The notes below the pieces were generated by a model. That model worked only from the letters and a program-made list of their open reading frames with translations. It ran no database searches and had not been told where the DNA came from. Shown in pieces: positions 60,849-64,000 of a stretch of 64,000 bases of DNA. Each line of letters begins with the position of its first letter. Within the stretch, counting starts at the first letter, position 1. The DNA is from Flavobacteriaceae bacterium PS02293 (GTDB lineage: Bacteria; Bacteroidota; Bacteroidia; Flavobacteriales; Weeksellaceae), in contig JASCOV010000011.1 of NCBI GenBank assembly GCA_029960045.1, positions 82,187-146,186 on the forward strand, in the 5' to 3' direction. A program made the position numbers and the translations under genes.

Positions 60849-62345
60849 TTATTTTGTTTTTGCAGAATCTGCATTTGGATTCTGTTGCAACAAATCATTT
60901 TGCAATTGTACTTGTGGATTCACAGTTGGAGCCTGAAGACCAGAAATTTTGTTCATTTCTTCTACAAACTTAGCATCTCCTAAATTATAGAAAGTCTGGC
61001 TTGCTACTTTTCCATCTTTATCGATCAAGAAAAACCCAGGAATTTTGAATCCATAGATAAAAAATTTCTTAGCATATTCTGATTGTAATCCACCTTCAGC
61101 ATAATAATTAGTTCCAGGAATACCTTTCAACATTGCATTAGCTGTTTTTGTGAATTGTTCTTTTGTATCATCCAAGTTTACAAATGCGAAGTTCACTTTA
61201 GCTTTATAAAAATTCACAACTTCTTTAAGAACCGGAATTGTAGATTGTCCGATGTAAGGATTCCAAGAAGCATAACTCATTACCAAAGTTGGTTTTCCAT
61301 TTACTTCTAAATTTCCAGATTTCCCATCTAATTTTACAAGGCTTACTTTTGGAGCTTCTTCTCCTTTCTTCAATCCAAATACAGCATTGATCGCAGAGTT
61401 AAGGTCTTTTTTAACTTCTGAATCCTTGATGTACTCATCGCTAACTTTTTTAACTTTTTCTACATCACTTGTGTAAGGGTTAAGATCAAATTTAGCAATT
61501 ACGAAAGCTAACAAATAGTCTTTTGTTTTTTGAGATAATTCTTTATCCGTAGCAAGGAATCTTGCAAATATGGCTGACATACTTGCATTGTTTTTGTCAG
61601 TTTGTTTTTCAGCAAAAGCTTGGAAATTCTGTCCTACTTTGTTCAATAGATAATTTCTGTAAACAGGGAGATTTTCTACCATTCTGTCATTATTTTCAGT
61701 CAAAGTTTTCTCGTAATCTGTAAAGTTTTTAGAAACCTTGAAAGAAGGATCTCCGGCAACTTGACCGTGAGCTGACTGATACTGAACTAAGAAAGTTAAT
61801 ATATTAGTAGTTAACTCATCTTTTTTAAGTTTTACAACCTCGCTGTCTGCACCTAATTTGTCAGCATTCTCATCAAGATTTTTTTCAAGATCAGAATGGA
61901 TTTTTTTAATATCAGCTAAGAATTCAGGTTCTTTCTTTTGCAACATTTGCATATTCAGTTTTGAGCTGTAAGATTCCAAATATTTTTGAGTAGCTGTAAT
62001 GAAATCGTTGTTCTTTTTAGCATCACCTTCAATTTTGTAAACTTCAGGAAAAGTAGCTGCATCACCAGAAATATTAAGAGTCTGACCTTTTTTAAGATAA
62101 ATGAAATTCATTTTCCCAGCATAAGTCATTGCATACATACCATTTTTCGGAGCTTTGAATTCGCCTTTGAAGTTTCCTTTATCATCAACACCAATGTTAA
62201 CAAGTGGAAGTGTTGCTACACCAGAAGCTTCTATGAATTCTATTCTTTCCAGAGGAGAACCTCCTTTTACATTTCCTTCTATTTTAATTTTGGAGCAAGA
62301 AACTACCATTAGAGAAATTAAAAGAAGAACTAAGTATTTTTTCAT
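60849..62345 (-). CDS. TlpA-like thioredoxin-fold lipoprotein lacking CxxC
   Basis: 498 residues from ATG 62345 (MKKYLVLLLISLMVVSCSKI), lipobox VVSC. DUF4369-type N-domain about 20-120 (KGGSPLERIEFIEASGVATL), helical middle, C-terminal thioredoxin-like domain about 340-475 (GEEAPKVSLVKLDGKSGNLE, IPGFFLIDKDGKVASQTFYN). At the usual WCxxC site it reads SYASWNPYIGQST, so no redox cysteines. Directly upstream of rlmD with 3 bp spacing. Confidence 0.85.
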   Translation of the reverse strand: MKKYLVLLLISLMVVSCSKIKIEGNVKGGSPLERIEFIEASGVATLPLVNIGVDDKGNFKGEFKAPKNGMYAMTYAGKMNFIYLKKGQTLNISGDAATFPEVYKIEGDAKKNNDFITATQKYLESYSSKLNMQMLQKKEPEFLADIKKIHSDLEKNLDENADKLGADSEVVKLKKDELTTNILTFLVQYQSAHGQVAGDPSFKVSKNFTDYEKTLTENNDRMVENLPVYRNYLLNKVGQNFQAFAEKQTDKNNASMSAIFARFLATDKELSQKTKDYLLAFVIAKFDLNPYTSDVEKVKKVSDEYIKDSEVKKDLNSAINAVFGLKKGEEAPKVSLVKLDGKSGNLEVNGKPTLVMSYASWNPYIGQSTIPVLKEVVNFYKAKVNFAFVNLDDTKEQFTKTANAMLKGIPGTNYYAEGGLQSEYAKKFFIYGFKIPGFFLIDKDGKVASQTFYNLGDAKFVEEMNKISGLQAPTVNPQVQLQNDLLQQNPNADSAKTK

Positions 62346-62447
62346 TTTAAAAATTAATTTGTGCAAAAATAACTAATATAACTTACAATAGCTAATTGCT
62401 ATTTCTTAAAATATTATAAATAAACTCTACCTAAATTAACTTTTGGG

Positions 62448-63695
62448 TTATTTTTTTATAATGTTCTGTATTGTTGTTTGATTATTATCCATTTCTCCTT
62501 TCAGTAAGTAATTTCCGGATGATAATTTTTCAAGATTTAATTTTGATATAGTGGCGTTACTCGATTCGAGAATCTTTCTTCCTGTTAAATCATATATGGC
62601 AACTTTTTTCAAGGGTTTTTGAAAATGAATATACTCTTGCACAGGATTCGGATAGAATACATTTTTAATTATACTCTTATCGTCTGTAGACAAAGAAGCA
62701 TTCTGATAACTAAATATAGGATAACCATCATTGATATTCATTGTATCCATTTTCCAAATATTTTCTGTACCATTAGTGGTTTCATCAACAAAATCCCATC
62801 CTTTTGATGTGTACGTATTCTTGAGTAACATTTCATTAGCTGACAAACCAGTTCCTCCACCAATAGATGCATCTATACCAGAGATATCTTTGTTCCAAAA
62901 ACTATTTGTAACAACTGTAGATGCTGATAGATTTCCTGATAAAAGACCCTTTAAAGATGTATTTCCATTAATCTTACCTCTGGCATAAGAATTTTTCATT
63001 ACTGCTGAGTTTGCATCTCCCGCAAGGCCACCAATTTGAGAATTACCAAATAGATCTGACGAAGAATAACTATTGCTAATTTCTCCCCAATATTTTATTC
63101 CCACAATTCCACCTATAACATTTGTCCCTGTAATTTGACAATAAGAAAAAGAATTGTTTACAGAGTAATACTGAATACCAGCAATCCCACCCACGTAATT
63201 CAAACCTTTTATTTTACCAGTTACAGAACAGTTCTTTGTATAGGCGTAACTCAAACCAACTATGCCACCCACAACTGATTTTCCAGTAATATCTGCATTT
63301 ACCAAATTAATACCTTGAATATCAAATGTACTAGAAGAGCAAAATGTATAAGAGAAAAACCCAGTATAATCCAAATCTTGATTATTGATATACAAATTTT
63401 TTATAGCATACCTTTTCCCATCATATCTTCCCCAAAAATATGGCGCTAAGTCTGTAGGTCTGCCGATTGGCAAAAATCCAGATCCATTATTCCAATCCTT
63501 AGTTTGTATAGCATCTATATCCTGGGTTTGAATAAAACTTTTACTCCAATATTGTGGACTATCACTTAATAATTTTAAGTCATTAAGTGTAGAAATCTCA
63601 TAAGGTGATGCAATGCTACCATTACCTCCAGAGAATTGGCCAAAGGAAAAATTAATAATTATTAATGATATTAAAAAGGTAAATAGTTTTTTCAT
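62448..63695 (-). CDS. GLUG-repeat protein with T9SS sorting domain
   Basis: 415 residues from ATG 63695 (MKKLFTFLISLIIINFSFGQ). GLUG repeats about 105-270, each with GG(I/L)(V/A)G: VVGGIVGLSYAYTKNCSVTG, YVGGIAGIQYYSVNNSFSY, VIGGIVGIKYWGEISNSYSS, QIGGLAGDANSAVMKNSYAR; these form a beta-helix. T9SS type A tail about 345-415 (FYPNPVQEYIHFQKPL, NLEKLSSGNYLLKG). Secreted adhesin-like protein. Confidence 0.9.
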   Translation of the reverse strand: MKKLFTFLISLIIINFSFGQFSGGNGSIASPYEISTLNDLKLLSDSPQYWSKSFIQTQDIDAIQTKDWNNGSGFLPIGRPTDLAPYFWGRYDGKRYAIKNLYINNQDLDYTGFFSYTFCSSSTFDIQGINLVNADITGKSVVGGIVGLSYAYTKNCSVTGKIKGLNYVGGIAGIQYYSVNNSFSYCQITGTNVIGGIVGIKYWGEISNSYSSSDLFGNSQIGGLAGDANSAVMKNSYARGKINGNTSLKGLLSGNLSASTVVTNSFWNKDISGIDASIGGGTGLSANEMLLKNTYTSKGWDFVDETTNGTENIWKMDTMNINDGYPIFSYQNASLSTDDKSIIKNVFYPNPVQEYIHFQKPLKKVAIYDLTGRKILESSNATISKLNLEKLSSGNYLLKGEMDNNQTTIQNIIKK

Positions 63696-63836
63696 AAATA
63701 GTTGATAAAAATTTTTATTAATAAAATTCAAAGCAAATATACAAAAGCTCATTAATACATTATGAATGCAAATTGTTAGGCATAATTTTCAATGCTCAAA
63801 TCGAATTTAAAGAGTTTTGTTATTTGTTTGGTATAT

Positions 63837-63880
63837 AACAAAAAAAACGCTCATCAAGTGAATGATGAGCGTTAAAAAAA
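63837..63880 (-). terminator. terminator of the rRNA operon
   Basis: AACGCTCATCA/TGATGAGCGTT (63846-63856, 63863-63873) with a long T-run on the minus strand, directly after the 5S gene. Confidence 0.9.
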
Positions 63881-63989
<109 letters not shown>

Positions 63990-64000
63990 GCTGTCTTGTA

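Overview
The window comes from a low-GC member of the Bacteroidota, most likely the Chryseobacterium/Epilithonimonas group (Weeksellaceae, Flavobacteriales). The pointers are two proteins with type IX secretion (T9SS) C-terminal domains, promoters of the TTTG-N19-TAnnTTTG class, the exosortase K/MSEP-CTERM pair, the DUF6452/DUF6048/RlmD neighbourhood and a DUF6705-like protein. Everything here is read by eye; family names come from recalled motifs, not from searches.

Layout. 1-7.1 kb: an edge-truncated membrane protein, a glycine-zipper lipoprotein, a membrane-anchored HTH regulator, then divergent purA and asnB. 7.1-10.5 kb: a compact cassette (secreted protein, DUF6705-like protein, proline/glycine-rich lipoprotein, divergent XRE regulator) bracketed by two identical 39-bp copies of the asnB terminator. 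10.5-15.4 kb: envelope genes (small membrane protein, RidA, LptD-like, N-acetylmuramoyl-L-alanine amidase), followed by a variant tRNA-Glu. 15.6-17.9 kb: a hypothetical gene and a Crp/Fnr regulator next to a short-chain reductase with an FNR-like site in front of it. 18-22.6 kb: two ferritin-like proteins, a fasciclin protein and an exported MsrB, divergent from an ECF sigma/anti-sigma pair; msrB and the fasciclin gene share an ECF-like promoter. 22.8-25.2 kb: rpsT, two identical tRNA-Glu genes, a hypothetical/lipoprotein pair and aroQ.

25.3-34.2 kb: a long minus-strand block holding a lipoprotein, a DUF4153/DUF4173-like membrane protein, a Coq4-like gene broken by one stop codon, small membrane proteins, a metallophosphoesterase, a winged-helix regulator and the XrtK exosortase with its MSEP-CTERM substrate. 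Three transcription units in this block carry the same 15-bp palindrome over their presumed -7 elements, so it looks like one regulon run by the internal regulator. 34.2-45 kb: paaI/paaG-like genes, a T9SS protein, a TPR-AraC regulator, clpB, an FKBP lipoprotein, a hypothetical lipoprotein and an M1 peptidase. 45-58.3 kb: bglX, an EEP-family enzyme, nudK, fmt, recQ, two tandem OmpA-family proteins, folK and sppA, with several families of intergenic repeats and an unusual 22-bp-period array. 58.3-64 kb: DUF6048, DUF6452, rlmD, a thioredoxin-fold lipoprotein without CxxC, a GLUG-repeat T9SS protein, and the 5S rRNA end of an rRNA operon running off the right edge on the minus strand.

Most genes are housekeeping or envelope genes. 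The accessory interest lies in the 39-bp-bracketed cassette, the ECF/fasciclin/MsrB module, the XrtK regulon, the 22-bp array and nested palindromic repeats.
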